From Cryptomeria japonica (Eukaryota; Streptophyta; Pinopsida; Cupressales; Cupressaceae), in NCBI RefSeq assembly GCF_030272615.1, contig NC_081414.1, forward strand, positions 762,481,648 to 762,545,647: a DNA stretch of 64,000 nt, given 5' to 3'. Below the pieces are notes generated by a model, which had not been told where the DNA came from, did not search any database, and saw only the letters and a program-made list of their open reading frames with translations. Both the position numbers and the translations under genes were made by a program. Positions 49,786 through 61,684 of this stretch are shown here, piece after piece; positions within the stretch are counted from its first letter, which is position 1, and each line of letters begins with the position of its first letter.

Positions 49786-50400
49786 CCCTCCCTGAGTGTT
49801 GGGCGGATTTTCCCCATGGAGGAGGAATTCAACATTTTTCCCTCCTTCCAAGCATTCCTCAATTTGGTGCCTTCCATAGTGTCTAACTGCCATATCACCT
49901 AGGAGAAGGAATTCACAATTTCTTCTTCCTTCCATGACCACTCCATTCTGGTGCCCTTCCAACTCCTAGGGCGGAATTCTTGCTTGTGGAGGAATTCATC
50001 ATTTGTCTTGCTTTCCATGCCTTGTGTGTTTTAGCGCCCTCCTGAGGAGTAGGGCGGAATTTCACCATGGAGGAGGATTCCATCATTTTATCCATTGTCC
50101 ATGAGCATACCACTTTAGCGCCCTCCATTGTTCCTAGGCGACATTTGTCACTGGGGAAGGAATTCCATTCCTTCTTCATCTTCCTTGAGCATTCCATTTT
50201 GGCGCCCATCCTTGGTCTAGGGCACAAAGAGGAGGAATTTTGATGCTTTTGTGAATTCCAAGGCAACTCAATTTTAGCGCCCAACTCCATTTCATGGTGC
50301 CATTTCACCCTTGGCATGGGTTCTCGCAATTTTCCATCTCTCCATGCATGCTTCAATTTGGCACCTGTCCTTGGCTTGGGGCGGATTTTTGACTTGAAGA
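49786..50400. repeat. hairpin array of LTR B, about 8 units at about 82 bp
   Basis: Units start near 49786, 49868, 49939, 50032, 50114, 50201, 50276 and 50358. The best ones read GCGCCCTCC, a variable centre, then CCTAGGGCGGAATT or TAGGGCGGAATT. GCGCCC and GGGCGG are the arms. Each is followed by a GGAGGAATTCATC-like segment. Less regular than the arrays in A and C, but in the same place in the LTR. Confidence 0.75.
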
Positions 50401-51112
50401 GGGAATTTCATCCTTTCTTTGTTAATTCCAGACTTAGGTGGATTTTTGAGCTTCTTCTGGATCATGCTACCATATATGAATTTGGGGTGATTTCCCGGAC
50501 TTAGACAAATTTCTTGGGCTTTCCACTTCAGGAATGGGCTTCTAGCACTTAACCATTTTCTGACTCTCCCTGTCTGCTTTTTGACTTTCTGGAATTAGAC
50601 GTAGTCATGAATGCTTGGCCTCCATCAGCTTGCCCGAATGGTCCTGTCAGAACAAACTTTCCAAAAATAGAAACCTTTAGAACGTCGGCGTTAGATCCCT
50701 AGACATGACATAGGAATGACTTACTATAAATAGAAACTTACTAAAAATAGAAATTACTAAAAATAGTAAGTTTGATTTTTGGCAAAATGACGACATTATG
50801 GGACCAAGTAAAATCCCTAAAAAGTAGGAACTTTCTAAAAATAGAAAGTTGCTCCGTTTTGGCTCAAATTTTACTGGGAGGTTCCTTGAAGGGTCTTGAT
50901 TCCAGCTGTATGTTTAGTTTTTTCAAAACCCTAACATAAACCCCTAAAATCTAGGACTAAAGGCAGAAACCCTAAAATTGACGAAACAGGCCCTAGACTT
51001 CACCAAATTTGCTCAAACAAAAAGCAGACTTAATCAAATTGACCCCCAAACATTCGCGAAACCGAGAGACTAACGAGACTGCCACCAAAACCCAAAAGTT
51101 AGGGGGGTCCCT

Positions 51113-51160
51113 ATCTGGGATGGGGTGATGTGTGATCAAGTCACAACAGTCCCCACTTCG
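51113..51160 (-). other. LTR B terminal hairpin and polypurine tract
   Basis: TGTGATCAAGTCACA (arms TGTGA/TCACA, loop TCAAG) at the LTR edge. The upstream CCCTATCTGGGATGGGG keeps only part of the first hairpin. GTCCCCACTTC (51149-51159) is the complement of the polypurine tract. Confidence 0.7.
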
Positions 51161-52080
51161 AAATGTAATTTAATAATGAATAATAATAATAAAATTAAAA
51201 TACAAAAGAACAAAAATAAAAAATAAAATCAAAACATAACAGAATATAATTAAAATTTGATTAAAGCTAATTGATAGTCAAAAGGCATGAAATGATAAGT
51301 TGTGACTCCCCCAAATATGAGGTTTAAAAGGGAGAAGAGAACTCATTTGAAGGGGCGATAATTTGGGAATCAGAAGTGCAGATCTGATTGTGGAAGGTTG
51401 TGTCCCTTTCAAAGAGCAGAACTAATGAAGAGTTGCACCCTTTCAAGGGGTGCTAATGGTGAAAGGGTGTGTCTTTTGCCAAAGGGCATACATGATGAAG
51501 AGGTGTGACCTCTCCCTCACATTGAGAGATATAAAGAAAAGGAATCAAAAGCCTCCAGTGATATCACCATCGATCAGATCAGATCAGAACTGTTATTAAG
51601 ATACAGGTAGTGACATCCTTGTTCTTGGTTGTATGCATGGGGATGTGCTTAATATGTATGCTTAATATATGAAGCCTGATAATGTTCTTATGCAGAATTT
51701 ATTAGTAATATTAATACAGACTGCAATATTTATGAGTCATACTTAATTCCATATACATTCATAGTAAAACAAGATATTGACATATTTACAGTCCCGAGCT
51801 CTTAACCAGTTCTAATTCCTTTTTCCTAAGGAGTGGTGTGATGCTGTTAGGGAGAGGTGGAGTAAAACCATCTCATGATAGATGAGCCCCAAGGGTGAAT
51901 GTACTGAGGTTCTGGTAATCTGGGCTGCATTAGGGAGACGGTATCATCACGCCCTAGACGAGCGAGTCTACCATCCAGGATTAGGAATTAGAAGGGGATT
52001 AAGATTAGGCCTGAATAAGGACAATGCCTACATTTACTATGAGCAACCCTTGTTAATTTGTAATTACTGTAACATGGTAG
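51161..52080. other. internal sequence of the element owning LTR B, non-coding
   Basis: AT-rich start, then sequence with repeated short AAGGGTGTGTCC-like words (51400-51500). No gag or pol similarity in the part visible before LTR C. The 95-codon frame at 51882 has no recognisable feature. Confidence 0.45.
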
Positions 52081-53130
52081 TGTTGACGTGTGTTTTGTAC
52101 ACCATCATACACAGAATAAAATACCTAAAGGCATCTTATCCTCTCTTGAATAAAGCCTCTAACTGCTGAAGATTCGCATGAAGGATCAGTTAGGATGACT
52201 CCAATGTTCTGGTTAGTAGGGTCTCTACGTGTGGACAAGCTCGCCGTGGTATGATGTGATTTGCTGTATCCTCAAGGGGTCTTACGCTTCCGAAAGCCTA
52301 AGATTTTACTAAACTAAGAAGCTTTTCAAAAAAAATAACAAAAGGATAGGGTTTTGCAAGGAGTCTAATCTAGTCTAACCCTAAGAATGACTTCATGTGG
52401 ACAAGACTTGGCAAGATTCTACCAACTTCAATTTCGCCATAAAATAACAACTCAATTGAAATTGATGCGATCTTCTAAGGTAACAAAATGATTTTCAACG
52501 CATCAAAGATCAAAGACACTACCACGAAGGTACATATCCAAGATACAATGATGATTGAAGGTTAAGTGATTCAGGTATTCTCCAGTCGACCACACAAGGC
52601 GTTCCTACAATCAGCAAGAAGCTAGTGGTTTGGATTACGAATCCTACCAAAGATCAAGTCTCACACTTTGCCCTTCAAATTAACACACTACTTTGATTGA
52701 GCATGATTCAAGTAAATTGAACAACCATGAAGATAACCAAGAAAATTGCAACAAAACACCATAACCTCAATATTTCATTGATTTCAAAGTCATCATGTAC
52801 AACAATTGCTTGAATTCCTTTCCTCAGACTCAATCTTGCTACAAAAATAAAATTGCTTCTAACTCTAATCTCTCTAATACAACAAACTCTCTGATATCTA
52901 ATTATTACAAATGAAATGAAAAGTGAGGGTATAAATAGCATCCTCAATTACAATGAAAGGTCCAGATTGAAAGTAGATCAACGGTCAAGATCATGACACC
53001 TAAACCCTAATTAGGGTTTGTTACAAATGGCCTCCTTTTTACTGAACAATATTAAATGCATAGCCAAATATTAAATTTGGCACAAAACCCTAGGAGACAT
53101 AAACCAATGACAAATAAGATGCCATGTCAC

Positions 53131-56100
53131 CTATAACAACCTCTCATCTAGAATCTTATTCCCTTTCCAATTCTCTTTTTTAGCATATGTAATGAATCTT
53201 GACACGATTCCTTCGATTTCTGCAATTGGAATCTCGGGAAGATTCTTCATACTTTCTTCCAAGTGGATGACCTGATCGAATGCATCTAGAAGAGCTGCGT
53301 TCCATGAAGATTCAAGTTCCTTTGTTCTTTCAATCAGGAGCATGGTGGCAAACATCTGATCATATTGCTCATCTGTAACATTAGCGTCCTTGCAAAAGAT
53401 GACCTTGATTCTATCCTCTAATTCCTGCATATCCACATCTGTCTCGACCTCGATCCTCCTGCCAAGAATGGTACGAAGTACCTCAAATACTCTGTCCTGG
53501 ATAGGATTGATCACCTCCTCAACTTGGCTACATTTAGTACTGATGTCCTCGAAGAGAACACTCTTCATATGGAGTAAGGTTGACCACTGAAGCAAACTGT
53601 GAGGTCCTCCATCCATGATCTTTTCTTGTGCTAAGACCCTCCTTGATGTGTGTCTAATTACTTTCAAGACAGGAATGATAACATCTTTGGTATGGGCAAA
53701 TGCGGCTATTGTTATCATCAAATTGTGGATTATCTCAAGAACCTGGATAGCTTGATGAATAATCTTCATCATCCTTGTTACAAACTCTATGGCAACTGTA
53801 TGAGATTTATCCATCCAAGTACTCGTACGCTGGACCATATTCCTGAATCTTTCCACCTCATTGATTGATTGAAGTGGAAGTGCCTGCACTGGTGATCTAG
53901 CTGGATCCTGACGTCCCAGAGGCTCATTGAGATGACTGAAATATGTCCTCCATGCACCGACCTCTCTCTCAAGCTTTCTATTCTTCTCCATTTCTTCTCT
54001 AAGCTTGTCTTTCAATGCTTCAAATGAATCGGTGGCATCATCCAATGTCTACTCTGCTGTGGATGGTCCTAGCTCAAATGTCTGTATATCATATTCCTCT
54101 GCTAAGATCTCTCCCTCATATTTGTCTACTGCCGGTGTAGCTATCTGCAGTTTTCTGGATCCAGTCTCATCTCTAATCATCTTGGACATCATGGTAGCCT
54201 TCCTCTTCTCTGTTACTTCGTGAGAACGTCCAACAAGGCTTTCCAAATCAATTGCATTATCTTCGTCTTCTATCACGATCACCTTGGTTAATCTTTCCTT
54301 CAACCAATCTGGGATAGCCGATCTTGTCTCTTGAACTTGAATTTCCTTATGCACTATTTCTTCTTGTCTGGGAGGAGATGTTATTTCATTGTCTTCTTTA
54401 TCTTCATCTAACTCATAATCTTGGAGAGATCCATCTGGTGACCCTTGCTGTGCCTGTCCTTCTTCCTGCCTGTCGTTCTATACCATCGACTCCATGGATT
54501 CTTCCACTTGAAGTGTCCTCTTCTCTGGTCTAGAAGAAGTACCGGATGATCGATCTCGGTTGGCCTCTGGTTTCTTCTTGGAAGATTCTCTCTTTCCAGG
54601 TCTCTCTTTCCTCTTCGAACCTCTTGGATGGAGATTGCCCTCACTGGCACATCGAAGGTTACTTTCACCTGAATTTCTAGGATTAGGATTGCCTTCACTC
54701 ACACTAGCTCCACCTTCGGCTGGTTTCTCTTCCAAAGTGAAAGTCATAGCTATACCTTGCTCTCTCAACTTCTAATGCTGTACGTCAACCCATCTGCGAG
54801 TACAAGACAAAACTGGAGCCATCAAAGTATCTAGATCCACGACCTCAGGCTCATTCCAATCCAACCTTATTGTTTTACTTTCTCGATCATAGGATGACTG
54901 GATATGTCTGCCACTGTCCTGAGCTTGGTCGGCCACTCTGTAAATCCTGCATTTCCTGATGAAATCCAAGGGCAATCTAGAATGCATTTTTCGTTTCACT
55001 TCAAGATCATTTAAGAGATTCATCATAAAATCTTCAATTTGGTACTCATGCTTAAACTTTCTGCCGACTGTCTCCTCTAAATGTCCATGTGGATCAAAGC
55101 TTTCTCTCAAAGCAAAAGATGAAAAAGAATACAAGGCTAACTCCTTCTCTGCGTCATCCATAGCTAAAGCATTAGGACATACCTCAACTGAATTGCCCAA
55201 AATGATAGGTACTGGAACTCCATTCCCATGTCTGTGTCTGAATGCCTTCGCATACGCTGCCAACTGTCTTGTTACTTCAAGTAACACAATTCTGTCTGTC
55301 GGATATCTCGGCAACATGTATGGAGGTAAAGGACATCCATGCACTCTAATATAAGTGAACTTCGGAAATTGGATAAACCAAGCACCGTACCTCTTCACCA
55401 ATTCCTGTGCATCTTGAGATAATTTGTTGTGAATCCCACCTTGCAACGTCCTTGTGATGTTCATCGTGAAGGTATCATTAACTAGCTTGTAGTTGCTCCC
55501 TGGCAGATGATGCAAGTAGGCATAGGAATCACAAGCTTTGACCTCGCCGGGTCCTCTTCCAATCACTCCTCTATGAGGTAGTCCTGCGTACTCAAAACTC
55601 CTGATCAAGGCATAGATGACGTATGAACTCATGTGGAAGGACTTGGTAGCCTTGAGTCTCCTCAACTGTACGTCTAAGCAATGGCTAATCATCCTAGCCC
55701 AATGTATCGTACCCTTTCCCTGAACAATCACCTGGATGAAGTAGAACATCCACTTCTCAAAGTAGAAGGCGTGAGGGGCTCCTGTAACTCGGTTGAGCAT
55801 CGTGATCAAATCTCTGTACTCCTCCTGGAAATCAATCCTGTGCGGTGTGTTCGGGATCTTGCTTAGACGGGGACGGCTCTTGAGTAACCAGTTCTTATTA
55901 ATTATGCTTAGACAAGCATCTGGATCATCTTCGTACATTGACCTGGCTCCCTCTATGCTCTTGTATATCATGTCTCTGTGCTCTGGAAGATGGAAAGCTT
56001 CACTTATAGCTTCCTCTGAAAGATACGCCAAAGTGTTTCCCTCATTGGACACGATCGTTCTAGACTGAGGATCGTAATGGCGAGCACACTCGATCATCAA

Positions 56101-56352
56101 CTCATGGCACTGAACAGCTGGAGGAAAGCCGGCCGCCTTTATGATGCCACTCTCGATTATTCTCCGGGTGACAGGCGATGGCTTACCAATGTAGGGGACC
56201 TCTCGAAATTTCTTCGTGCTAAAGTTACCCAAGTTGGTATCTCCAATGTTGCTCCACTTCGACACGATCTTCGTCTCCACTTCTTCGGTCTTTTGATCTT
56301 CTTTCATGAGAGCTGAACGACTGGTGGATGCTCCCGCCTTCGGGGTTGCCAT
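53131..56352 (-). pseudogene. LTR-borne long ORF, copy C, interrupted only by three TAG codons
   Basis: One frame from 56370 (preferred start ATG at 56352, MATPKAGASTSR) to the TAG at 53133-53131 has only three internal stops, at 54774, 54480 and 54051 (5' bases on the minus strand), all TAG. First part (to 54772): globular, 526 codons, with SNIGDTNLGNF, KAAGFPPAVQC, CARHYDPQSRTI, EEAISEAFHLPEHRD, HWARMISHCLDVQLRRLK, MSSYVIYALI, NDTFTMNITR, QFPKFTYIRVHGCP and KMHSRLPLDFIRK. Middle: highly charged, Lys/Arg/Glu/Ser-rich. Last 304 codons: helical, coiled-coil-like start (EALKDKLREEMEKNRKLERE). No RT, protease, zinc knuckle or integrase signature. Copy B has a sense codon (AGG) at the first stop, so the family ORF reads through there. 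Function unknown. Confidence 0.75.
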
Positions 56353-56399
56353 ACCTACACAACATTTCATAATGAAAAACTAGATCTTGCAATAAATAA

Positions 56400-57230
56400 C
56401 ATAGATTAGAGAATAATTTTTTTTAGGAAACATCATGATAAGTCTTAGAGTTATCATTTCCTAAAAAATGATTGAGCTAGGAATTCAAAATTCAAAATTC
56501 AAAATTTAAGATATGACGATCAAAACTAAAACAATAAAACCATTATCGCCATACCTTAGAAGAGAGCTAACTCTAGAACGCAAAATGAATAAAATCGCCT
56601 AGGCAAAATTGATGTTAGATAATCTTCAACGTGATCTCTTCTTCAAATTAGGAACTTCGCCACCTTTGATATGTCCTTGATGCGATCTCCAATGCCTTGG
56701 ACAAGCTTGCACAAAATGAAGCTTTAGGTTCGCACCACCTTTGATTGATGTTTACGTCTTCCTTTGATGAAATTCGCACCACCTTTGAATATAAATTCGC
56801 ACTTCTAACTACAACTCGCACTTCTCCTTCAAGATCGCATGTAAGAGATGATAAATGATGATGTGAAAATGACAATTCTCACCTCCCTTTATAAGTGCTC
56901 ATACCACCCATTCACTTAGGCCGACTTGGTAATTAATAAGGCAATTTGAAACGATTTTTAAATAAATAATAATGGCCGACCTTGACCAAATCCAAGCGCT
57001 CCATTTTAATTTTTTAAATTGATTAATAATTAATTATTAAATGCCTTTATTATTATTTAATAAATTCGATTTTTTTTTTTTACAAAGGCAAAAATAATTA
57101 ACAAATGTCAAGCACAATATTTAAATGCTAATTAATTGAATTTTCAAACTTATCGAATTTTTTAGCATTTAAATAAATTCAAAATGTTTGTTTAAGCGCC
57201 AAATTTTAAAGATAAAAAAATGCAAACCTC
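56400..57230. other. AT-rich stretch of LTR C between ORF and hairpin array
   Basis: Would hold the promoter and leader for the ORF on the minus strand. A repeated TTCGCACC(ACC) word occurs at 56650-56830. No clear TATA box could be assigned. Confidence 0.4.
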
Positions 57231-59165
57231 ATCGCCCTGGTCCCTGACTGAGGGACAGGAGCGATCCATCATCTTGGTCTTGATTCTTGCATTTTTGACG
57301 TTCAAAGTCTCCATCTCCACGTTGAATTTGCCACTTTCGTTGGGCCCTTCGAGCTTGATTGATTTGCTTGTGTGAACGAGTGCCCTTTATGACCATTATC
57401 GCCCTGGTCCCTTGGAGAGGGACAGGAGCGATCTAGATGTTTTCACTTAGATCTTGCATCTTTAATCTCCAATTTTCATCATAAGGCGAATAATAACACT
57501 ATTTCTTCATTCCATGCTTGTTTCACTTGACTTCTACAAGGCGTTTTTGATGTCTGGAGGATCATCGCCCTGGTCCCTTGGAGAGGGACAGGAGCGATCC
57601 ATGTGTTTTCTCCATTTCAAGCTTAAATTGGTAACATCTTAACGTTCACCTCCCTTGTATCGCCTTCCAAATGATGTTTTTAAACCTTGTGCAACTTTGC
57701 CTTGACGTGATCTTCAAAGGATAATAAGTGACTTAACAAATATCGCCCTAGTCCTTGGAGAGGGACAGGAGCGATCTAGTGTTTTCTCCTTTATCTTTGT
57801 AACTTCGAACTTCAATCTTCATTGTGAGGGACAAACAATGTTATTCTTCCATTCCACTCTCGTTTCACTTGAATTCTACAAGGCACTTTGATGTTTAGAG
57901 GAATATCGCCCTGGTCCCTTGGAGAGGGACAAGAGCGATCTTTGTGTCCTGGCTCAAATTTGCAAACTTTTAACCTTTGTTCTTCGTTCATTACCTTCCA
58001 AATGACGTCCTCGATCTTGCCTATCTTTGCATTGTCTTGATTTTGAAGGAGCATGAGTGTTTTAATGAAAATCGCTTTGGTCCTTGTCCAAAGGACAGGA
58101 GCGATATAAGTTCCTTGGCTTAATTGATAGCATTTTGACGTTTGGAACCTTCGTATATCATCTTCAAAAGATACCTTTGACCTTGTGTGACCTTGCAAAA
58201 CCTTGACTTAACGTGGTTTTGGAAGGATTTGGCCAAAATAATCAATATCGCTCTGGTCCCTTCCTGAGGGACAGGAGCGAACTTCAACGTTTTGAGCTAG
58301 TCCTTATTTCGACCAACTTGCAATTACTTTTTATCGTGCAGAATAAAGTCCCTTGATCCTTCTTAATCACTTGATACTTGATAAACTTTTGAAATCTAGG
58401 CATTTATGAGAATTTCGCTCTGGTCCCTTGGAGAGGGATAGGAGCGAATTAGGTATTTTAGTGCAAATCCTTCAATTTAGTGACCTTTGATGCCTTGTGT
58501 TTGATTGAGACGCTTTAAAACGTCCTTGCCACCTTATGTCCGAACTTGGAGTGCCTTGGACTTGAAGAAAAGGCAACATTATCATTGTATCGCCCTGGTC
58601 CCTTGGAGAGGGACAGGAGCGATCTTGGTCCTGTAGGCTTCATTTCACTTTATCACCTTCAAAAATTATCTTCAACGGATTCGACTCACCTCCTTTCTTG
58701 CCTTCAAACATAAAACTTGCTTGATCTTTGCCCAGAATATACCTTATGAAGAACTTCGCTCTGGTCCCTTGGAGAGGGACGGGAGCTACAATGGTTTTCG
58801 CCCTGGTCCCTAACTGAGGGACAGGAGCGATTTTGGCATTTTAGTTCATTCTCCTTCATAACGGCATTTAAAGTTATATTCATTTGATAAAACATCTCTC
58901 CTTGGACCTCTTCAAATCATCAAGTCGTTAAAATCCTGCAAGGACAAAGCAATATTTGATTTTAAGCTCCGGTCCTTCACTGAGGGACAGGAGCGATTTT
59001 GACTCTTGGGGCATTTCCGTGTTCATGAAATTCTTGAATTTATATTCAACGGAACGATCACGCCTTTCTCTATCACTTCCATTCGAAAAATCATCTTGAC
59101 CCTGTAAGGACAGTAAGATATTTGAAAACGAGCTCTGGTCCTTCACTGAGGGACAGGAGCGATTT
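57231..59165. repeat. hairpin array of LTR C, 13 units at about 170 bp
   Basis: Units begin near 57231, 57400, 57564, 57744, 57905, 58069, 58249, 58415, 58590, 58755, 58797, 58967 and 59132. Most have ATCGCCC, TG, GTCCCT, a 5-nt loop, AGGGAC, AG and GAGCGAT. Loops vary (TGGAG, GACTG, TCCTG, AACTG). At 58069 the inner arms are GTCCTT and AAGGAC, a two-sided change that keeps pairing; a few units are one-sided. Spacers are much less conserved than the cores. Confidence 0.93.
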
Positions 59166-59565
59166 TGCTCCTACAGGCCAAAATATCATGATTTCACAAA
59201 TTTAATCACTTCACAAGGCAAAAACAAATCATTTCCAATGCCTGGGATCAAATATCAAAAAGGTCAAAATTTGGTCAAAATTACTCAATTGGACAAAATT
59301 CACATTTCATCATCAACACTTAGACAAATTTAAGACTCTGCACTCAAAATGCCAATTGAAAATAGACCATTCTGGCGAATTCATTTCATTCAAAATTTGC
59401 ATCCTACAAAAGGAAGCTCAAAAAAGCTCTCAGGACTAACTGGATTCTGGCTTGAAAAGACAAAAAAAAGGAACCCTAAGGCTTGACCCTAAATCCAGAC
59501 AACTGGCAAACTACAAAAACCCTAAAAAAACGAAGCGAAAGGCGAGCGAAAAACGAGCAAAAAGA

Positions 59566-59611
59566 GGGGGTCCCCATTTTAAATGGGGCGATGTGTGAAA
59601 TGGTCACAACA
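59566..59611. other. terminal hairpin pair of LTR C
   Basis: CCCCATTTTAAATGGGG (8-bp arms, 1-nt centre) and TGTGAAATGGTCACA (5-bp arms, loop AATGG), positioned as in LTR A. Confidence 0.8.
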
Positions 59612-61194
59612 GGTAGGTAGTAATGTATGTTTTCATTTGGGAATTGACAGCCTATAAATAGGGCACATTACAAACGTGGGGAAGACAAACCATTGTGTTG
59701 CCGAATCCAAACCTGAACTGGCAGCTTAGAACTGTAGCAAAGAAAATTTGAACAATGGAGCATTGAAGAATGCATAACTTGGAAGGAAGATTGGGAGGTG
59801 CTTCAATTCAATCAGATGTGACTAAGTTCAATCTGTCCATACAGTTATTTATCATATTGTTTTGATTCATGTTTAATTTCTCTACATTCTATTCCATTCT
59901 ATTCTAATAGTTCATAAATAGCAGGGAAATATTGTAAATAAGTTTTTAAGGACCTCATCAAAGTGCATAGATTATGCAATTTTCTCAAATCCTCATTGCA
60001 AAGTTTTTTGTTGCTGTGAACTTTCAATATCTTTGGACTCTTCCCAACCAAGTACCTATCAAATTAAATGTAGCCTTGTCATAATAGCATCTGCAATGTT
60101 TAGATATTGTTAGCACTTTAGAGGTGTGTATATTTTAGCTTGATATGCTTGTGCTAATTCTAGCACATTGTTGTACTTAGAGGTCTATTTGCGATGAGGT
60201 TATTCCTCATTTCTAGAAGTAGTTCATTTTCTCAGGCTTATTTAACAAGCCTTAAATAAAAAAAGAAGACAAAATTTAGAGAAATGATTTTTGTTTTGGA
60301 TAAAAGTAGAGAGGGATTTATAGCTGTCATTTGCCCATAGAGCTGCTTAAAGTGGTCAAATAGCAACATCAACCTGCTTATGACTTAAAAGCCAACTGAT
60401 TTTCTGAATGGGATTTGAGGAGTCATTGAAGGGAGGCACTGAATTCTTGTTTAGTTACTAAAGTCTGAACATCATTCTCCGAGAACCTAGCTTCAATGTC
60501 ATCAGTCACATTCTTGCAGGCTTGCAGCTATCAATCCTAAGAGGAGATCCCAAAACTGAAGGCTGTGAAGCTGAATGAGGAAGAGGAGAAGAGAATATAA
60601 GAAGCACCACAAAAGGCATGTAAAACGAAAGCTATGGATTATTAGGCAATACCACTTAGGGCAGAGCCACAGGAACCAATATTGACACCTTGGAAGAGGA
60701 GGGATCAAAAGGACCATTATGCACCTGATCATTTGTAGGAGCTAAAGGAGAGGGAGCAGCACTCAAAGGAAGAACAATAAGTGGGGAAGCAACACTGAAA
60801 TAAAGAGAAACATAAGGATTTTAAGAAGCCTGCTCAGGAACAGCAGCAGCAGAACCAAAAACAGATAATTGATGAAACTGAGTGTCCTTCCACCCAGAGG
60901 TTTGACCAAAGGAATGAGACATAACATTTGAACAAGATTTTTCTTGTGTTCCATGGGATCGTAGCCCTGGCCCTCCAACTGCTGTCCTTGCCCCTGTCCC
61001 CAAAAGTCTTCAAATCTTTGAAAGGTTTTTGAAATGTGTTGTAGAATAGGAAACACTATGGTGACATTTGGCCCTCCCCAAGATGGCCTGGGACATCTGA
61101 GATGCCCCTTGACCGTGCCAGGCATAGCCAGATGTCCCTGACAGTAAGGGGAGTTTTTATAATGTTAAGAAAATGAATTGTTCATGACATAAAA
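59612..61194. other. sequence right of LTR C, with a TATA-like site
   Basis: TATAAATAG at 59653-59661 in plus orientation, in a CAGCCTATAAATAGGGCAC setting, is a good TATA box, but no gene follows. The segment 60955-61130 (CCCTGGCCCTCCAACTGCTG, TGTCCCCAAAAG, AATAGGAA) recurs in diverged form at about 62990-63115. No intact coding region. Confidence 0.4.
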
Positions 61195-61677
61195 TGTAAT
61201 GTCCCCTTTTTAGCGCAACATGATATGGGGTGTCGTTAGCCTATTCTGACACGGTCCCGAAGGCTAACAAGGACATTGGTGGGATCCCGAGGTGTTTTGG
61301 CCTAGGTGTTTTCAGTTTCAGGCCAATCGGTGCTGCTTTGACAGGGTTTCTAGACACTTACTATTTATAGTAAGTTAGTCTCCAAGCAGTGACTTGGAAT
61401 TTTTAGTGTTTCCCTGGTTGGCATAATTATCAGTAGAAAATATTTGAAGGCGACAATGATTTAAAGGGATTATCAACAAGGTTTTAATATTTAACGATAA
61501 AGTGTAAAGTTAAATTAAATATTTAACTTTATCGTTATATTATAAGGTTGGGAATATAAAGTAATGTTTAAAATATTAAAAGTTCCCTTTAATGTGTACA
61601 TTGTGGGAAATAATATTTTATTCTAAAATGTATTATCCCACATTGAGGAAATGAAGTGTTTGCATCTAGGAAGAAGA

Positions 61678-61684
61678 TATAAAT
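61678..61684 (+). promoter_or_regulatory. TATA box of the 61195 LTR
   Basis: TATAAAT in AAGATATAAATGGAGG, about 480 bp into the LTR, followed at about 30 bp by a CTCTCTTTTGGG context suitable for transcription start. Confidence 0.5.

Larger units (their letters stand above)
45934..51148 (-). mobile_element. giant LTR B (5,215 bp), probable 3' LTR, containing a TRIM insertion
   Basis: Plus-strand ends are TGTTGACGTG and GTCACAACA. GTCCCCACTT follows at 51149; on the minus strand this is AAGTGGGGAC before TGTTGTGAC, a polypurine tract placed as in the element at 13623. So B is read as the 3' LTR of a minus-strand element whose internal part runs right from 51149. Left flank AGCCC and right flank GTCCC do not match, in line with an LTR that still borders internal sequence. 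Inside, in element order: terminal hairpin, hairpin array, conserved ORF, and a roughly 200-bp end related to LTRs A and C. Confidence 0.72.
52081..59611 (-). mobile_element. giant solo LTR C (7,531 bp) with internal ORF
   Basis: Perfect GGTAG duplication at 52076-52080 and 59612-59616. Plus-strand ends are TGTTGACGTG and GTCACAACA. No internal domain, primer site or second copy adjoins, so it is taken as a solo LTR. In element order: terminal hairpins, 13-unit hairpin array (59165-57231), AT-rich stretch, 1,080-codon ORF (56370-53131), and a tail related to LTRs A and B. Size is extreme for an LTR. Insertion within the domain behind LTR B means it is younger than that element. Confidence 0.8.

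Noticed and set aside
52081-59611. A DNA transposon with short terminal inverted repeats (TGTTG/CAACA)
   Set aside because: 5-bp duplications, TG..CA ends, a polypurine tract beside the sister copy at 51149 and no transposase signature fit an LTR better, though paired copies are not in the window.
60763-61125. 120-codon minus-strand ORF with hydrophobic C-terminus
   Set aside because: The first part matches a diverged repeat at 62990-63115 where the frame is not kept, so coding is unlikely.
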